Source: an uncultured Acidimicrobiales bacterium (lineage in GTDB: Bacteria; Actinomycetota; Acidimicrobiia; Acidimicrobiales; UBA10347). Taken from it: a DNA stretch of 64,000 nucleotides. A program made the position numbers and the translations under genes. Location of the stretch: contig CALKPY010000001.1 in assembly GCA_937991435.1 (NCBI GenBank), positions 1-64,000 on the forward strand, in the 5' to 3' direction. This document shows, piece after piece, positions 20,997 to 31,163 of this stretch (its first letter is position 1; each line of letters begins with the position of its first letter). The notes under the pieces are model-generated. The model was given only the letters and a program-made list of their open reading frames with translations, was not told the DNA's origin and ran no database searches.

Positions 20997-21884
20997 TCAG
21001 TTGTTCCAGTTGCCTTCACGCAACAGCCGCACGCGATCTTCGAGCGGCGGGTGCGTCGTGAACATGCGACCGAGATTGCCGAATGCGCCCATACCGCCCA
21101 TGCCGCGACCAAAGTTTGACTGGGTCGCGCCGGCAAGCGGATTCACGATGTAGTGCGATGCCTGCTCCGGCACAACACCTTCGGCAGGAATTCGGCCGGA
21201 AGCCATTCCCAGCTTCTCCAGTGCCCGTGCAAGCGGTTCAGCATCGCCCATCATGCGAGCGGCGCTGGCGTCGGCTTTGTATTCGCGAGTGCGGCTGATT
21301 GCTGACTTAATGAATGACGCTGCAATCGGCGCAAGGATCACGGTGGCCAACATGACCAGCATGTTTCCGTTGCGGTTACGGCCGCGCATGCCGCCCCACA
21401 TCGCCATGCGGGCTGCCCAAGTAACCGCCATGGCGATCGCTGCCGCAACTGAACCGATCAAGATGTCGCGGTTTTCGATATGTGCGAGCTCGTGCGCCAG
21501 CACGCCCCGAATTTCGTCCCAGCTCATGATGTCCATCAGGCCCACGGTCACGGCGACTGCAGCATGATTCGGGTTGCGGCCGGTGGCAAACGCGTTGGGT
21601 TGGCGGTTGGGGGTTACATACAGCTTGGGCATTGGTAGGTCAGCCCGCGTCGTGAGCTCTTGCATAATCTCGAAGTACTCGGGATACTGACCAGGATCTG
21701 CGGGAACGGCCTTGGCGGACTTGATGGCCAGCTTGTCGCTGAACCAATACGAGCCGGCAGCCATGGCGAGACCGATCATGAGCCCGAAACTCATACCAGA
21801 ACGGCCACCCATGGCGCCGCCTAGAGCAATCGCGAGCCCGCCGAGACCAGCGAGCAGAAGAAATGTTTTGATGGAATTGGCCAT
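20997..21884 (-). CDS. htpX: Membrane zinc metalloprotease HtpX
   Basis: Membrane-bound protease for quality control of membrane proteins, 295 aa from ATG 21884. Two N-terminal membrane helices, the zinc-binding [10 protein letters not shown] with HELAH at 131-135, then two more hydrophobic segments. The third zinc ligand is expected in the [13 protein letters not shown] region. It is convergent with the YajQ gene, 12 bases apart. Confidence 0.95.
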   Translation of the reverse strand: MANSIKTFLLLAGLGGLAIALGGAMGGRSGMSFGLMIGLAMAAGSYWFSDKLAIKSAKAVPADPGQYPEYFEIMQELTTRADLPMPKLYVTPNRQPNAFATGRNPNHAAVAVTVGLMDIMSWDEIRGVLAHELAHIENRDILIGSVAAAIAMAVTWAARMAMWGGMRGRNRNGNMLVMLATVILAPIAASFIKSAISRTREYKADASAARMMGDAEPLARALEKLGMASGRIPAEGVVPEQASHYIVNPLAGATQSNFGRGMGGMGAFGNLGRMFTTHPPLEDRVRLLREGNWNN

Positions 21885-22002
21885 TACGTGGAAACCTCCG
21901 TCGGGTGTCAACAGTAACGGACCGCCGCTTGTTCCCAAGCTCGCAGCCCTAAGCAAATGTGCCGGCGCCGCCTGACCTCAGACGTAACAGTTTGCACAGG
22001 CT

Positions 22003-22542
22003 TTAGGCCTCGTAGTACCCCGAATGCAGGTAGAGCGTCTCGATACCTTCGTTGCGAAACATCTCGACATTGCGCATGTCATCGTCGACTGCAAACTGAG
22101 GTTCGTAGCCCAAGGCTCGCAGCTCCTGCACGGATCGCTTTTTGAACTCGGGTGACCGCAGCCCGCCGTCGCTTCGATGGCGCATGATCAGCAGGTCCCA
22201 GCGGTGCCCCGACGATGCGAGCCAGTCGAGAGTCACCTGGTGCAAGGTGTGCGGTCGTGCGGTCAGCAGCACCACCGTCGTTTCTGAACCGATGAGCGCG
22301 AGAAATGCAGCAGACCCCGCGATCGGCGCGTCGCCGTCGGCTTCTTGAAAGAATGATTTCCAGTCAGGGCGCTGTTTGCGCAGGTGCCGCTGTCGGTGGG
22401 AACCATCGGAAATCACGCCGTCTACATCGATGATCGCTATGGGCCCGGGGGCACGCGGTGCGCTACGCCAGGTCCAGTTCTCGGGATTGGCGAGCCCGGC
22501 CACCGCACGACCGTTGCCATGGTCATTGTTGGCGGAAGTCAA
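22003..22542 (-). CDS. HAD-superfamily phosphatase (polynucleotide kinase-phosphatase-like)
   Basis: 179 aa. HAD motifs in order: IIDVDGVISDG (nucleophile Asp), LLTARP (motif II), KKRSV (motif III Lys) and FAVDDDMRNVEMF (motif IV). The arrangement resembles the phosphatase half of polynucleotide kinase-type and acid-phosphatase-like HADs. The start is a TTG at 22542 overlapping the acsA stop (TTGA), so it is probably coupled to acsA. Confidence 0.78.
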   Translation of the reverse strand: MTSANNDHGNGRAVAGLANPENWTWRSAPRAPGPIAIIDVDGVISDGSHRQRHLRKQRPDWKSFFQEADGDAPIAGSAAFLALIGSETTVVLLTARPHTLHQVTLDWLASSGHRWDLLIMRHRSDGGLRSPEFKKRSVQELRALGYEPQFAVDDDMRNVEMFRNEGIETLYLHSGYYEA

Positions 22543-24533
22543 TTTTCGTCACCGGCCGCTGCTCCGGCCCGTATGGCCTCGACTACTGACTCGTCGGCCA
22601 ACGTCGTGGTGTCGCCGAGCCCGCGGCCTTCGGCGACATCGCGCAACAGACGACGCATGATCTTGCCGCTTCTGGTCTTGGGCAGGTCAGGCACGATGAA
22701 CACCGAGCGCGGCCGGGCGATGGGTCCTAGCTTTGTCGCGACGTGTTGGCGTATCTCTTCACCCAGTTCTGCACTTGCATCGTTGCCGCCTCGCAAAATC
22801 ACATAGCCGACAATGGCCTGACCAGTCGTGTCATCGCTCGCTCCCACAACAGCCGCCTCGGCGACAGCTGGGTGATCGACGAGACCAGATTCGATCTCGG
22901 CGGTCGAAATACGATGGCCGCTTACATTCATCACGTCGTCGACTCGGCCAAGTAGCCACAGATATCCGTCGTCGTCGAGTCGAGCGCCGTCGCCTGCGAA
23001 GTAGCGCCCAGGGAATCGCGACCAATACGTTTCTTGGAACCGCTGCGGGTCGCCCCAGATTCCGCGCAACATCGATGGCCACGGCTGCGAGATGGTGAGG
23101 TATCCCCCGCCATTGGTGACGACCTTGCCGTCATCGTCGACCAACTCGGCGGTCACGCCGGGAATGGTGTGGCAGGCGGAACCAGGTTTGGTGGTCGTGA
23201 CCCCGGGCATTGGGGTGATCATGTGCCCACCCGTTTCCGTCTGCCACCACGTGTCGACAATCGGCGTTTGGCCAGCACCTATATGTTCGTGATACCACAT
23301 CCATGCTTCGGGGTTGATTGGCTCGCCCACTGTGCCGAGCACCCGCAGGGTGGAGAGGTCATGGCGTTGAACTTCGGCTGTGCCCCACTTCATGAAGGTG
23401 CGGATCGCCGTGGGTGCCGTATAGAGCTGGGTTACGCCGTAGCGCTCAATGATGTCCCAAAGCCGGTCTTTGCTCCACTGCGACCGATCGTCGCCAACGC
23501 GGTCGCTCTCGCGCGGTGTATCGGGGGTTCCCTCATACATAACCGACGTGCAGCCGTTAACGAGCGGCCCATAGACGATGTAGCTGTGCCCGGTCACCCA
23601 ACCGATATCAGCAGCACACCAGTAGACGTCGGTCTCGGGCTTGAGGTCAAACACATACTTGTGGGTGAAGGCCACCTGCGTGAGGTAGCCCCCAGTCGTG
23701 TGCATGATGCCCTTGGGTTTCGCCGTTGTGCCCGAGGTATACAGCAAGTACAAGAGATGCTCACTGTCAAGAGGCGCTGGCGGGCAGTCGGGGCTGGCAG
23801 CAGCAACGACTTCGTGCCACCAATGGTCTCGCCCGTCGGTCATTTCAACCGGTGTGTCGCAACGATTCACGACGATCACGTTCTCGACCGTCGCAGCACC
23901 CGCATCGAGTGCAGCGTCGACGTTGACCTTGAGTGCCGACGGCGCACCTCGACGAAAGCCAGCATCGGCGGTAATGATCATGCGAGCGCTGGCATCATCG
24001 CACCGATCCACGATGGCGTCGGGCGAGAATCCGCCAAAGATCACCGAATGGGCAACGCCAATACGGGTGCAGGCCAGCATGGCAATTGCCAGCTCTGGGA
24101 TCATCGGCATGTAGATCGCGATGCGGTCGCCCTGTTCGAGCCCCATGCCCTTGAGCACATTCGCAAAGCGACTTACCTCGTCTAGCAGGTCCGCATAGGT
24201 GATGGTTCGCGTATCTCCTGGTTCGCCTTCCCAGTGATAGGCGACCTTGTCACCGCGCCCCGCTTCGACGTGGCGGTCGAGGCAGTTGTAGCTCACATTG
24301 AGCTTGCCGCCAATAAACCACTTGGCGAATGGCAGTTGCCAATCGAGAACCTGACCGAAATCTTGATCCCATGTGAGAAGCTCCCGCGCCTGCCGGGCCC
24401 AGAACGTCTCCAGATCAGCGTCGGCTTCGTCATAGAGGCTTCGGTCGTTTGCCAACGAGGCCTCGGCGAATTCAGGGAGCGGCGGGAACCGTCTGCCTTC
24501 GGTCTCGTACACCTCAATCGTCGCATCGCTCAT
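22539..24533 (-). CDS. acsA: Acetyl-CoA synthetase (AMP-forming)
   Basis: Converts acetate, ATP and CoA to acetyl-CoA, 664 aa, full length. It has the P-loop YTSGTTAKPKGIMHTT, the acyl-pocket region DTWWQTETGGHMITP and the C-terminal PKTRSGKIMRR with the lysine that is regulated by acetylation in this family. A HAD phosphatase gene follows, overlapping by 4 bases. Confidence 0.97.
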   Translation of the reverse strand: MSDATIEVYETEGRRFPPLPEFAEASLANDRSLYDEADADLETFWARQARELLTWDQDFGQVLDWQLPFAKWFIGGKLNVSYNCLDRHVEAGRGDKVAYHWEGEPGDTRTITYADLLDEVSRFANVLKGMGLEQGDRIAIYMPMIPELAIAMLACTRIGVAHSVIFGGFSPDAIVDRCDDASARMIITADAGFRRGAPSALKVNVDAALDAGAATVENVIVVNRCDTPVEMTDGRDHWWHEVVAAASPDCPPAPLDSEHLLYLLYTSGTTAKPKGIMHTTGGYLTQVAFTHKYVFDLKPETDVYWCAADIGWVTGHSYIVYGPLVNGCTSVMYEGTPDTPRESDRVGDDRSQWSKDRLWDIIERYGVTQLYTAPTAIRTFMKWGTAEVQRHDLSTLRVLGTVGEPINPEAWMWYHEHIGAGQTPIVDTWWQTETGGHMITPMPGVTTTKPGSACHTIPGVTAELVDDDGKVVTNGGGYLTISQPWPSMLRGIWGDPQRFQETYWSRFPGRYFAGDGARLDDDGYLWLLGRVDDVMNVSGHRISTAEIESGLVDHPAVAEAAVVGASDDTTGQAIVGYVILRGGNDASAELGEEIRQHVATKLGPIARPRSVFIVPDLPKTRSGKIMRRLLRDVAEGRGLGDTTTLADESVVEAIRAGAAAGDEN

Positions 24534-24821
24534 CGCTGCTCCCCCAGTTCGTGTTCATCTGCTTGCTCGTGCGACCCTACTTTGCAGCTGACGTCTCGGT
24601 CACCTCGTCATTGCAGGGAGCGCTTTACGAGCCGCGCATCTCGCGTTGGCCCGTTGGGCGGATCGCAGCGGAAACCCTCAAACCGCCACGCAAGGAAGCA
24701 CCGCCGCCACTCGCTGTGTACGGCGTTTGCGCACGTCAGATACGGCGCGACAAAGCGTGGGGATTGTCCGTCAGACGATTCGGAGAACCGACCCAGGTTC
24801 CAAGAAAGAAGGCTTGAAAAA
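24534..24821. other. Divergent intergenic region between acsA and mscL
   Basis: 288 bases between two divergent genes, so it must hold both promoters. I see no convincing -35/-10 pair, hairpin or small gene. An open frame runs through it into mscL but lacks protein-like sequence before the mscL ATG. Confidence 0.5.
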
Positions 24822-25166
24822 ATGCTGACTGAGTTCAGAGAATTCCTCGAGAAGTTCAATGTCATCCCCGTTGCTGTTGGCCTCGTGCTGGCACTGGCGT
24901 TCCAACCTCTGATCGATTCGGTTGTCAATGTGATTCTGTCGCTGATCGGAAAGGCGGGCGGCCTCGACGTCAACTTCGACGAGTGGACTCCCGGCGATAT
25001 CCCGTTTGGCGCGTTCCTCACCGCACTCATCAGCTTTTTGATTCTTGCGTTCTGCGTGTTCATGATCGTCAAGGCCCTCGCTCGCGCCGGCGCTCGCACG
25101 ACACCGGCCGCGACTCCCGACCAGACGCTCTTGACCGAGATCCGGGACCTTCTCAAGCAGCGCTGA
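24822..25166 (+). CDS. mscL: Large-conductance mechanosensitive channel MscL
   Basis: 114 aa, slightly shorter than most MscL. The N-terminus LTEFREFLEKFNVIPVAVGL is the typical S1/TM1 entry, followed by LALAFQPLIDSVVNVIL in place of the usual AAFGKIVDSLV stretch. A second helix (FGAFLTALISFLILAFCVFM) and a C-terminal bundle helix (LLTEIRDLLKQR) follow. It would protect against osmotic downshock. Confidence 0.85.
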   Translation: MLTEFREFLEKFNVIPVAVGLVLALAFQPLIDSVVNVILSLIGKAGGLDVNFDEWTPGDIPFGAFLTALISFLILAFCVFMIVKALARAGARTTPAATPDQTLLTEIRDLLKQR

Positions 25167-25229
25167 CCCTCAGGTACTGGTTTCACGAGATCGGCACAGC
25201 CGCCGGGAGACCATGTGGCGTTGGCTGCT

Positions 25230-25255
25230 CACGGGTGATCCACCACACACCCGTG
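25230..25255. terminator. Hairpin in the convergent mscL-nuoN1 gap
   Basis: CACGGGTG (25230-25237) and CACCCGTG (25248-25255) form a perfect 8-base-pair stem with a 10-base loop. The 276-base gap 25167-25442 lies between convergent genes, so a bidirectional terminator is expected. There is no T-run, hence low confidence. I see nothing else in this gap. Confidence 0.35.
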
Positions 25256-25442
25256 GGTGCCAGCGTCACGAACCCACACCCCGCATGCCGTGCTCGTCAC
25301 GCAGATTGACCTCCGGGATCAACTGCCAGACGGGTGCGGCATGTTCGTTTTATGCCGAACCGGTCAGCGCCCAGACCGTCCGGTAGGTCAGCTCAGTGGT
25401 CCTGTGGTCCGATGAGCTTGTTGTGCGCAGCGAGGGCCGAAG

Positions 25443-26996
25443 CTACGGAACTAGAGCGGCAGCCGCAGCTGGCACGTCGATGTCGCTGAAGTGTGTGACA
25501 GCCGCTGGGTAGACGCCGAAGGCGATCGTGGCCACTGCCGTGATTGCTATCGCTGCTTGCAGAGCAAACGGAACTCTGAGCGACGTCGTATCAAGCGAAT
25601 CGGGTGCTTTTTCGAACCACATGCGTGACGCCAAGCGCCCGTAATAGCCAAAGGCAATCACCGTGTTGATAGCCGCGAGACCGGCGAGCACGTAGGCCCA
25701 CCAGACATTTGCTTCGAGCAGTGCGGTGAACACCGAGAACTTCGCGTACCAGCCGCCGAGAGGCGGGATGCCAGCGAGCGACACGAGGAATACGGTCATC
25801 AGTACCGCCAGGGCTGGAGCCCATTGGAACAGGCCGTCAAAGGCAGCCACCTCAGCTGAGGCTGTGCGGCGGGTCACCGCCAAAATGATGGCGAATGCGC
25901 CCAGGTTCATCGCCGCGTAGATGATCAGATAGGTGACGACCGCGGAAGCCGACGTTTGTGCGATTTCTGCGCTTTCACCAGCGACGGTGAGTGCCGCAAG
26001 CATGAAACCTGCCTGGGCCACACCGGAATATGCCATCAGGCGAATCAGGTTGTTTTGTCGAAGCGCCGTGAGGTTGCCGATAGTCATAGTGAGCGCAGCA
26101 AGAATCCAAAGAGCTGGGCTGTACACGTCGCTACGGCTCCAGAAACCGACGAAGATCAGGTTCATAAGCGCCACAAAGCCGGCAGCTTTGGCGCCCACCG
26201 CAAGAAACGCGGTGATCGGCGTGGGCGAGCCTTCGTAGGTGTCAGGAGCCCACAGGTGAAACGGCACGGCCGAAACCTTAAATGCGAAGCCGACGATCAC
26301 AAGAACGATGCCGAGGCTGATGATTGCGGTCGACGCAGCGGCTTCGCCAATTGCCGCGTTGATTTCGACGAGAATCGTGCTTCCGGAAACACCGAACAAC
26401 AGCGACATGCCATAGAGCATGAGTGCGCTGGCGAAGACACCGTTTAGGTAGTACTTCAGGCCGGCTTCGTTGCTTTTAAGATCTCGCTTGCGCCACGTGG
26501 CGAGCAGGTACGCAGGAATCGAAAGCAGTTCGAGGGCGACGAACACGGTGATCAGATCGCGAGCCGATGCCATAACGAGCATGCCGAGCACCGACGACAA
26601 CAACATGCCGTAGTACTCACTCTCCCAATAGTCACCTTCGGCGATGTAGTTCGTCGACATCAGCACCACGAGGTAGGCAATGATGATGAACAGTGCTTTG
26701 AGCACAAGCGAGTAGCCGTCAACGACGTAGACCTCGCTGCCACCGAATGCCATGCGGGGGTTCGACGCCACACCATCAACGGCCAATGTCACGATCGGAA
26801 CAAGCACAGCCAAAAGGCCAAGCCCCGCGATCGCGGGTGTGATCGCTCGGCCTTTTTCAAGCAGGACGACATCGAGAAGCGTTACGAGAGCGCCCACCAC
26901 GAGCAGCGTGATCTCAGGCGCGAGAGCATGCCAATCGATAGGCGGGCGATTAAACGCCTCGGCAAACAAGCCGACGAACGAGACGAGCGAGATCAC
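25443..26996 (-). CDS. nuoN: NADH-quinone oxidoreductase subunit N, 11-subunit set
   Basis: Antiporter-like proton-pumping subunit, about 517 aa, 14 predicted membrane helices, last gene of the first nuo cluster. The start is taken as GTG 26996, 2 bases after the nuoM1 stop; a GTG at 27041 would overlap nuoM1 by 43 bases. Family features include VALELLSIPAYLL and a LKYYLNGVFASALMLYG segment. Confidence 0.95.
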   Translation of the reverse strand: MISLVSFVGLFAEAFNRPPIDWHALAPEITLLVVGALVTLLDVVLLEKGRAITPAIAGLGLLAVLVPIVTLAVDGVASNPRMAFGGSEVYVVDGYSLVLKALFIIIAYLVVLMSTNYIAEGDYWESEYYGMLLSSVLGMLVMASARDLITVFVALELLSIPAYLLATWRKRDLKSNEAGLKYYLNGVFASALMLYGMSLLFGVSGSTILVEINAAIGEAAASTAIISLGIVLVIVGFAFKVSAVPFHLWAPDTYEGSPTPITAFLAVGAKAAGFVALMNLIFVGFWSRSDVYSPALWILAALTMTIGNLTALRQNNLIRLMAYSGVAQAGFMLAALTVAGESAEIAQTSASAVVTYLIIYAAMNLGAFAIILAVTRRTASAEVAAFDGLFQWAPALAVLMTVFLVSLAGIPPLGGWYAKFSVFTALLEANVWWAYVLAGLAAINTVIAFGYYGRLASRMWFEKAPDSLDTTSLRVPFALQAAIAITAVATIAFGVYPAAVTHFSDIDVPAAAAALVP

Positions 26997-26998
26997 GG

Positions 26999-28648
26999 TC
27001 AGTTGCCAGATCCAAGGGCGCTGCGCAGATCGGCGAAGCACGCCTCGCCAGCAGATTTCGCCATTTCAAGGCAATCGGCGGCGGTGCCGTTTAGGCCTTC
27101 GACTTTGAGTGACTTGATGACGGCCGGATCGGTCAGATCGAAGATGAGGTTCGGATAGAAGCCGAACACGACGATGAGAATCAAGAACGGCGTCCAAGCG
27201 ATCCACTCAAAGGCGGTTACATCGTGGATGTGCGGGTCGTTCTCAAACTCTTCAGTCGGTGTGCCAAAGGCCGTCTTCTGCACCATCCAAAGCAGGTAGC
27301 CGGCGGCGAGCACTGTGCCGAGCGCAGCCACGACCATATAGCCACGCCACAGGCCAGCAGAGAGAATTTCGGCGGGGTTGTAGGCGGCAAGGATTGCAGG
27401 GAACTCACCCCAGAATCCGGCGAGGCCCGGCAGGCCGAGCGATGCCATCGCTGCGAACGCGAGGATCCAACCCATCTTCGGACCCTGTAGCAACAGACCG
27501 CCAAGGCGGTTCATGTCGAGGGTGTGGTAGCGGTCCTTCATCGAACCGGCGACAAAGAACAACATGCCGGTGATCAGACCGTGCGCAACCATGCCGAACA
27601 CCGCAGCGTTGATACCGAAGTCAGTCAAGGTCGAGATGCCAAGCATGACGAAGCCCATATGGGCAACGGAGCTAAAGGCAATCAAGCGCTTCATGTCTTG
27701 TTGCGCCAGACAGCCGAGAGCGCCATAGATGATGCCGATCACAGCGAGCAGGCCAATGATTGGTGCCCAGGCCGCTGCTGCTTCGGGCAGGAACGGAATA
27801 GCGATGCGCACAAAGCCGTAGGTGCCGAGTTTGAGCAATACGGCGGCCAGGATCACTGAACCAACCGTTGGAGCCTGGGTGTGAGCGTCGGGTAGCCACG
27901 TGTGGAATGGGAACATTGGCACCTTGACGCCAAAGCCAATGAACATGCCGCCGAAAATCCACAGCTGAGCGGAACGGCCGATGACCGACGTTGCGCCCGT
28001 TGACAACGCCCGCATGTCAAAGGTGTTGACGGTGGCCGCGGCTGATTCGGCCACGGTTCCGTCGGCCAGAAAGAACAGCGCCAAGAAGCTGATCAACATC
28101 AGCGCTGATCCGAACAGCGTGTACAAGAAGAACTTGAGCGAGGCATAGCGGCGGTCGTCGCCACCCCAGACACCGATGAGGAAGAACATCGGCAACAGCA
28201 CAACTTCGAAGAAGACGAAGAACAAGATGAGGTCCTGGGCGATGAACGAACCGAGCATGCCGGTTTCGAGCACCAAGATCAGCGTCAAGAAGGTCTTGGG
28301 GTTGTGCGGCTCGGGGAAGTGCGCAAACGAATAGATAATGCACAGCGGCACTACACCGAGTGTCAGCAGTAGCAGCGGCAGAGACATGCCGTCGAGCCCG
28401 ACGATGTAGCGACTGTTGATGACATCGATCCACGACTTGTCGACGACGAACTGCAGATCACCTGCCGCCCCGTAGTCGAAGTTCGCGAGCAGGAGCACGC
28501 CGAGTACAGCGGCAACAAGAGTCGTGCCCAGGGCGACGGCTTTGTGCATTGATTCGTTGACGCGCGGAATGGCCATCATGACCAACGCGCCCACGAGTGG
28601 GATGAATGTGACGAGGGTCAGGCCCCAGTCGTCAATAAATGCTTCCAT
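26999..28648 (-). CDS. nuoM: NADH-quinone oxidoreductase subunit M, 11-subunit set
   Basis: Antiporter-like pump subunit, 549 aa. It contains FVFFEVVLLPMFFLIGVWGG with the conserved TM5 glutamate, FHTWLPDAHTQAPTVGSVIL and QQDMKRLIAFSSVAHMGFV. Two cysteines near the C-terminus (DCLEMAKSAGEACF) have no known role. Confidence 0.97.
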   Translation of the reverse strand: MEAFIDDWGLTLVTFIPLVGALVMMAIPRVNESMHKAVALGTTLVAAVLGVLLLANFDYGAAGDLQFVVDKSWIDVINSRYIVGLDGMSLPLLLLTLGVVPLCIIYSFAHFPEPHNPKTFLTLILVLETGMLGSFIAQDLILFFVFFEVVLLPMFFLIGVWGGDDRRYASLKFFLYTLFGSALMLISFLALFFLADGTVAESAAATVNTFDMRALSTGATSVIGRSAQLWIFGGMFIGFGVKVPMFPFHTWLPDAHTQAPTVGSVILAAVLLKLGTYGFVRIAIPFLPEAAAAWAPIIGLLAVIGIIYGALGCLAQQDMKRLIAFSSVAHMGFVMLGISTLTDFGINAAVFGMVAHGLITGMLFFVAGSMKDRYHTLDMNRLGGLLLQGPKMGWILAFAAMASLGLPGLAGFWGEFPAILAAYNPAEILSAGLWRGYMVVAALGTVLAAGYLLWMVQKTAFGTPTEEFENDPHIHDVTAFEWIAWTPFLILIVVFGFYPNLIFDLTDPAVIKSLKVEGLNGTAADCLEMAKSAGEACFADLRSALGSGN

Positions 28649-28662
28649 GCTCCAAAGACCCC

Positions 28663-31161
28663 TCAGATGATGATGATCATGAGGCCCGCAAGCAGGGTCG
28701 CGCCTGCGAACATGATCGTTCCGTATTGCTGGACTTTGCCGGATGCCAGACGGCGCAGCTCGCCGCCCGCGCCTGACGAACCGGCGCCAGCCGAGTTGAC
28801 TGCGGTGTCGATGACGCCCTGATCGATGTGCTTATAGACGGCCTCTGCCGCCTGCACCGATCGCACACCGACTTGATCGACAGTTGCGTCGAGCAGATTT
28901 TCATGGGTCCAGTTAGTGGCCCATGCAAGTGGTTTCTTGACAAACGATGCAACGCCGACGCCGGTGCTCAGTGCAAGTCCGACAATGCCGAACACCACGG
29001 TGCCGAGCGACAAGCCCCAGGTGAGCGACGGTAGGAATGCTTGGTTCAGCCCGTTGTCGAGCGTGAAACCGAGAGCACTACCCGCCGCGAGACCGAACAA
29101 GCTCGCCACGATGCCGGCACCGACTGCGGGCACGGGTTTGCCGCTGTCGTAGATGTGATCGAGGTAGTAGCGATTCTTGAGCAGCGTGTGGCCGGCCTTG
29201 AGCACACTCGAGCGCGAGGTCGGGCCGTTGACCAGTTCAGTGGCCGCCGGGCTCTGGCGGTTGACCTTGACGAAGTAGTACCAATAGGCCGCTGCGACGG
29301 CCGAGAGCACCACGATCGTGGAGAAGATCGCCAAGGACCAGCTGGGATCTGCGTGGTTGATCTTGGGGAAGTATTTCGCGGCTGATGACGGTTCGACATA
29401 GTGGCCAAAGCGTTCGGTGAGCCCCTTTGGCAAGCCAAGGAAGCCAGGCGGCAGGTTCAAGAAACCAACGGTGACGGCCAAGAAGGCAAGAATGCGCAGC
29501 GGCCACAAGATGCGGGGCCCCGACTCGTGAGGGTCCCCGTGGTGCGCGTCGTGCGCATCGGCGTGACCGTGATCGTCATCGTGGTGTCCGCCACGGAACT
29601 CGCCGTAGAAGGTCAGGTAGATCACGCGGGTCATGTAGGCGGCTGTCATGGCAGCCGTGATCATGCCCATGATGAGCATGACGGTGTAGGCGCCGTTCGA
29701 GTGTGGTTTGCCCTCAAAGAAGCCCCAGCCACCGGTACCAACGAGAATCTCATCTTTCGACCAGAAACCTGCCAGCGGCGGCAGGCCAGCCAGCGCAATC
29801 GAACCGATGAGGAACGTTTTATAGGTCGTCGGCATGAACTTGCGCATGCCACCCATGTCGGTCTTCATGTTGAAGCTGTGCACCGCGTGGCTAACCGAAC
29901 CCGCACCCAGGAACAACAACGCCTTGAAGAAGGCGTGGGTGAAGAGGTGGAAGATCGCTGCGGTCCACGCACCGACGCCAAGGGCCAGGGCCATGTAGCC
30001 AAGCTGGCTGATCGTCGAATAGGCAAGGACTTTCTTGATGTCGTCTTGCACAAACGCCAGAGATGCGCCAACGAGGGTCGTGATGCCGCCGATTAGGGCG
30101 AGGGCGTTGATGGAGCTTCCGGCGATCGACAGGCCTTCGAAGAACACGCCATAGAGACGCGCCACGAGATAGATGCCGGCGACAACCATCGTTGCCGCGT
30201 GAATCAGCGCCGAAACAGGTGTGGGGCCAGCCATGGCGTCGGGCAACCAGGTGTGCAAGAAGAACTGGCCAGACTTCGACATCACCGCGGTGAGCAGGCA
30301 CAGCGCTGAGATCAACAGCAACGTGTGGCTAGTCGTGTGATCGATTGCCAGCTTATTGATGTCGATGATCGACCAGGTTTCACCGCTGGCGAAGAACAGC
30401 ACGATCATGCCAATGAGCAGGCCCATGTCGCCGACGCGGTTAGTCAAGAACGCCTTGAGCGCGGCATCGCTGTTGGCCTGGTCTTCCCACCAATGGCCAA
30501 TCAACGCAAAGGAGCAGACGCCCACCAGCTCCCAACCAACAATCATCTGGAGCGTGTTGGCGCTTGTTACGAAGAACAACATGGCAGCGGTGAACAGCGA
30601 CAAGAACGCGAAGTAGTGCGTGAATCGACGATCGCCTGCGACGTAATCGGTGCTGTAGATATGCACCAGCGACGAAACAAGGGTGACGACCGCGAGGAGG
30701 GTGACCGTGAGCCCGTCGGCCATCGTGCCAATCGTGAAGTTCACTCCTCCGTTCGACCACCAGGTGCGCTCCGATACAACCGCTTTGAGCCCGGCACCGT
30801 AAGCGCCTTCGCTTTCTTCTTCAGCGGCACCGAGAACTTCGCCAAAGGCCGAGGCCTGTTCGCCTGCCCCTTCGTGCGATTCGCATTCGTATTTACCTTC
30901 GGAGATCTCGACAGCCACGCAGTTGTCTGCCCGGTTGACTTCGCTGATCCACTGGGCCCCCGTGAGCAGCGACAGCACGAAGCATGCGAGCACGGCGGCG
31001 ATGCCGATCTCGCTTCCGCCTTTGGGCATGCGCTTGCCGAAGAACAAAATGATGGCGAAAGAACACGCCATGATCGCCGGAATGATCCACACGTTTTCGA
31101 GGAACCAGCCACCAGCTTGGATTGCGGCCGAGGGGCCTTCTGCTGCGAGGAATGCGTGCAT
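28663..31161 (-). CDS. nuoL: NADH-quinone oxidoreductase subunit L, enlarged, 11-subunit set
   Basis: Most distal pump subunit with the long lateral helix, 832 aa from ATG 31161, against roughly 610-650 in most bacteria. Core motifs are intact: VGWELVGVCSFALIGHWW, FLHTWLPDAMAGPTPVSALI and DDIKKVLAYSTISQLGYM. Two insertions explain part of the extra length: an acidic loop at about residues 72-138 with Cys81 and Cys93, and a His/Asp-rich loop (GGHHDDDHGHADAHDAHHG) in the C-terminal third. The ATG is preceded by AAGGG at good spacing; a TTG at 31167 overlaps the nuoK1 stop. Confidence 0.95.
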   Translation of the reverse strand: MHAFLAAEGPSAAIQAGGWFLENVWIIPAIMACSFAIILFFGKRMPKGGSEIGIAAVLACFVLSLLTGAQWISEVNRADNCVAVEISEGKYECESHEGAGEQASAFGEVLGAAEEESEGAYGAGLKAVVSERTWWSNGGVNFTIGTMADGLTVTLLAVVTLVSSLVHIYSTDYVAGDRRFTHYFAFLSLFTAAMLFFVTSANTLQMIVGWELVGVCSFALIGHWWEDQANSDAALKAFLTNRVGDMGLLIGMIVLFFASGETWSIIDINKLAIDHTTSHTLLLISALCLLTAVMSKSGQFFLHTWLPDAMAGPTPVSALIHAATMVVAGIYLVARLYGVFFEGLSIAGSSINALALIGGITTLVGASLAFVQDDIKKVLAYSTISQLGYMALALGVGAWTAAIFHLFTHAFFKALLFLGAGSVSHAVHSFNMKTDMGGMRKFMPTTYKTFLIGSIALAGLPPLAGFWSKDEILVGTGGWGFFEGKPHSNGAYTVMLIMGMITAAMTAAYMTRVIYLTFYGEFRGGHHDDDHGHADAHDAHHGDPHESGPRILWPLRILAFLAVTVGFLNLPPGFLGLPKGLTERFGHYVEPSSAAKYFPKINHADPSWSLAIFSTIVVLSAVAAAYWYYFVKVNRQSPAATELVNGPTSRSSVLKAGHTLLKNRYYLDHIYDSGKPVPAVGAGIVASLFGLAAGSALGFTLDNGLNQAFLPSLTWGLSLGTVVFGIVGLALSTGVGVASFVKKPLAWATNWTHENLLDATVDQVGVRSVQAAEAVYKHIDQGVIDTAVNSAGAGSSGAGGELRRLASGKVQQYGTIMFAGATLLAGLMIIII

Positions 31162-31163
31162 GA

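Noticed and set aside
24234-24821. Upstream extension of mscL giving a 310-aa protein
   Set aside because: The extension overlaps the acsA coding region and has no protein character; the MscL family starts at the ATG 24822.
25167-25442. A small gene or the missing nuoE/F/G remnants downstream of nuoN1
   Set aside because: No NADH-binding or iron-sulfur motif and no credible reading frame. Only a weak hairpin is present.
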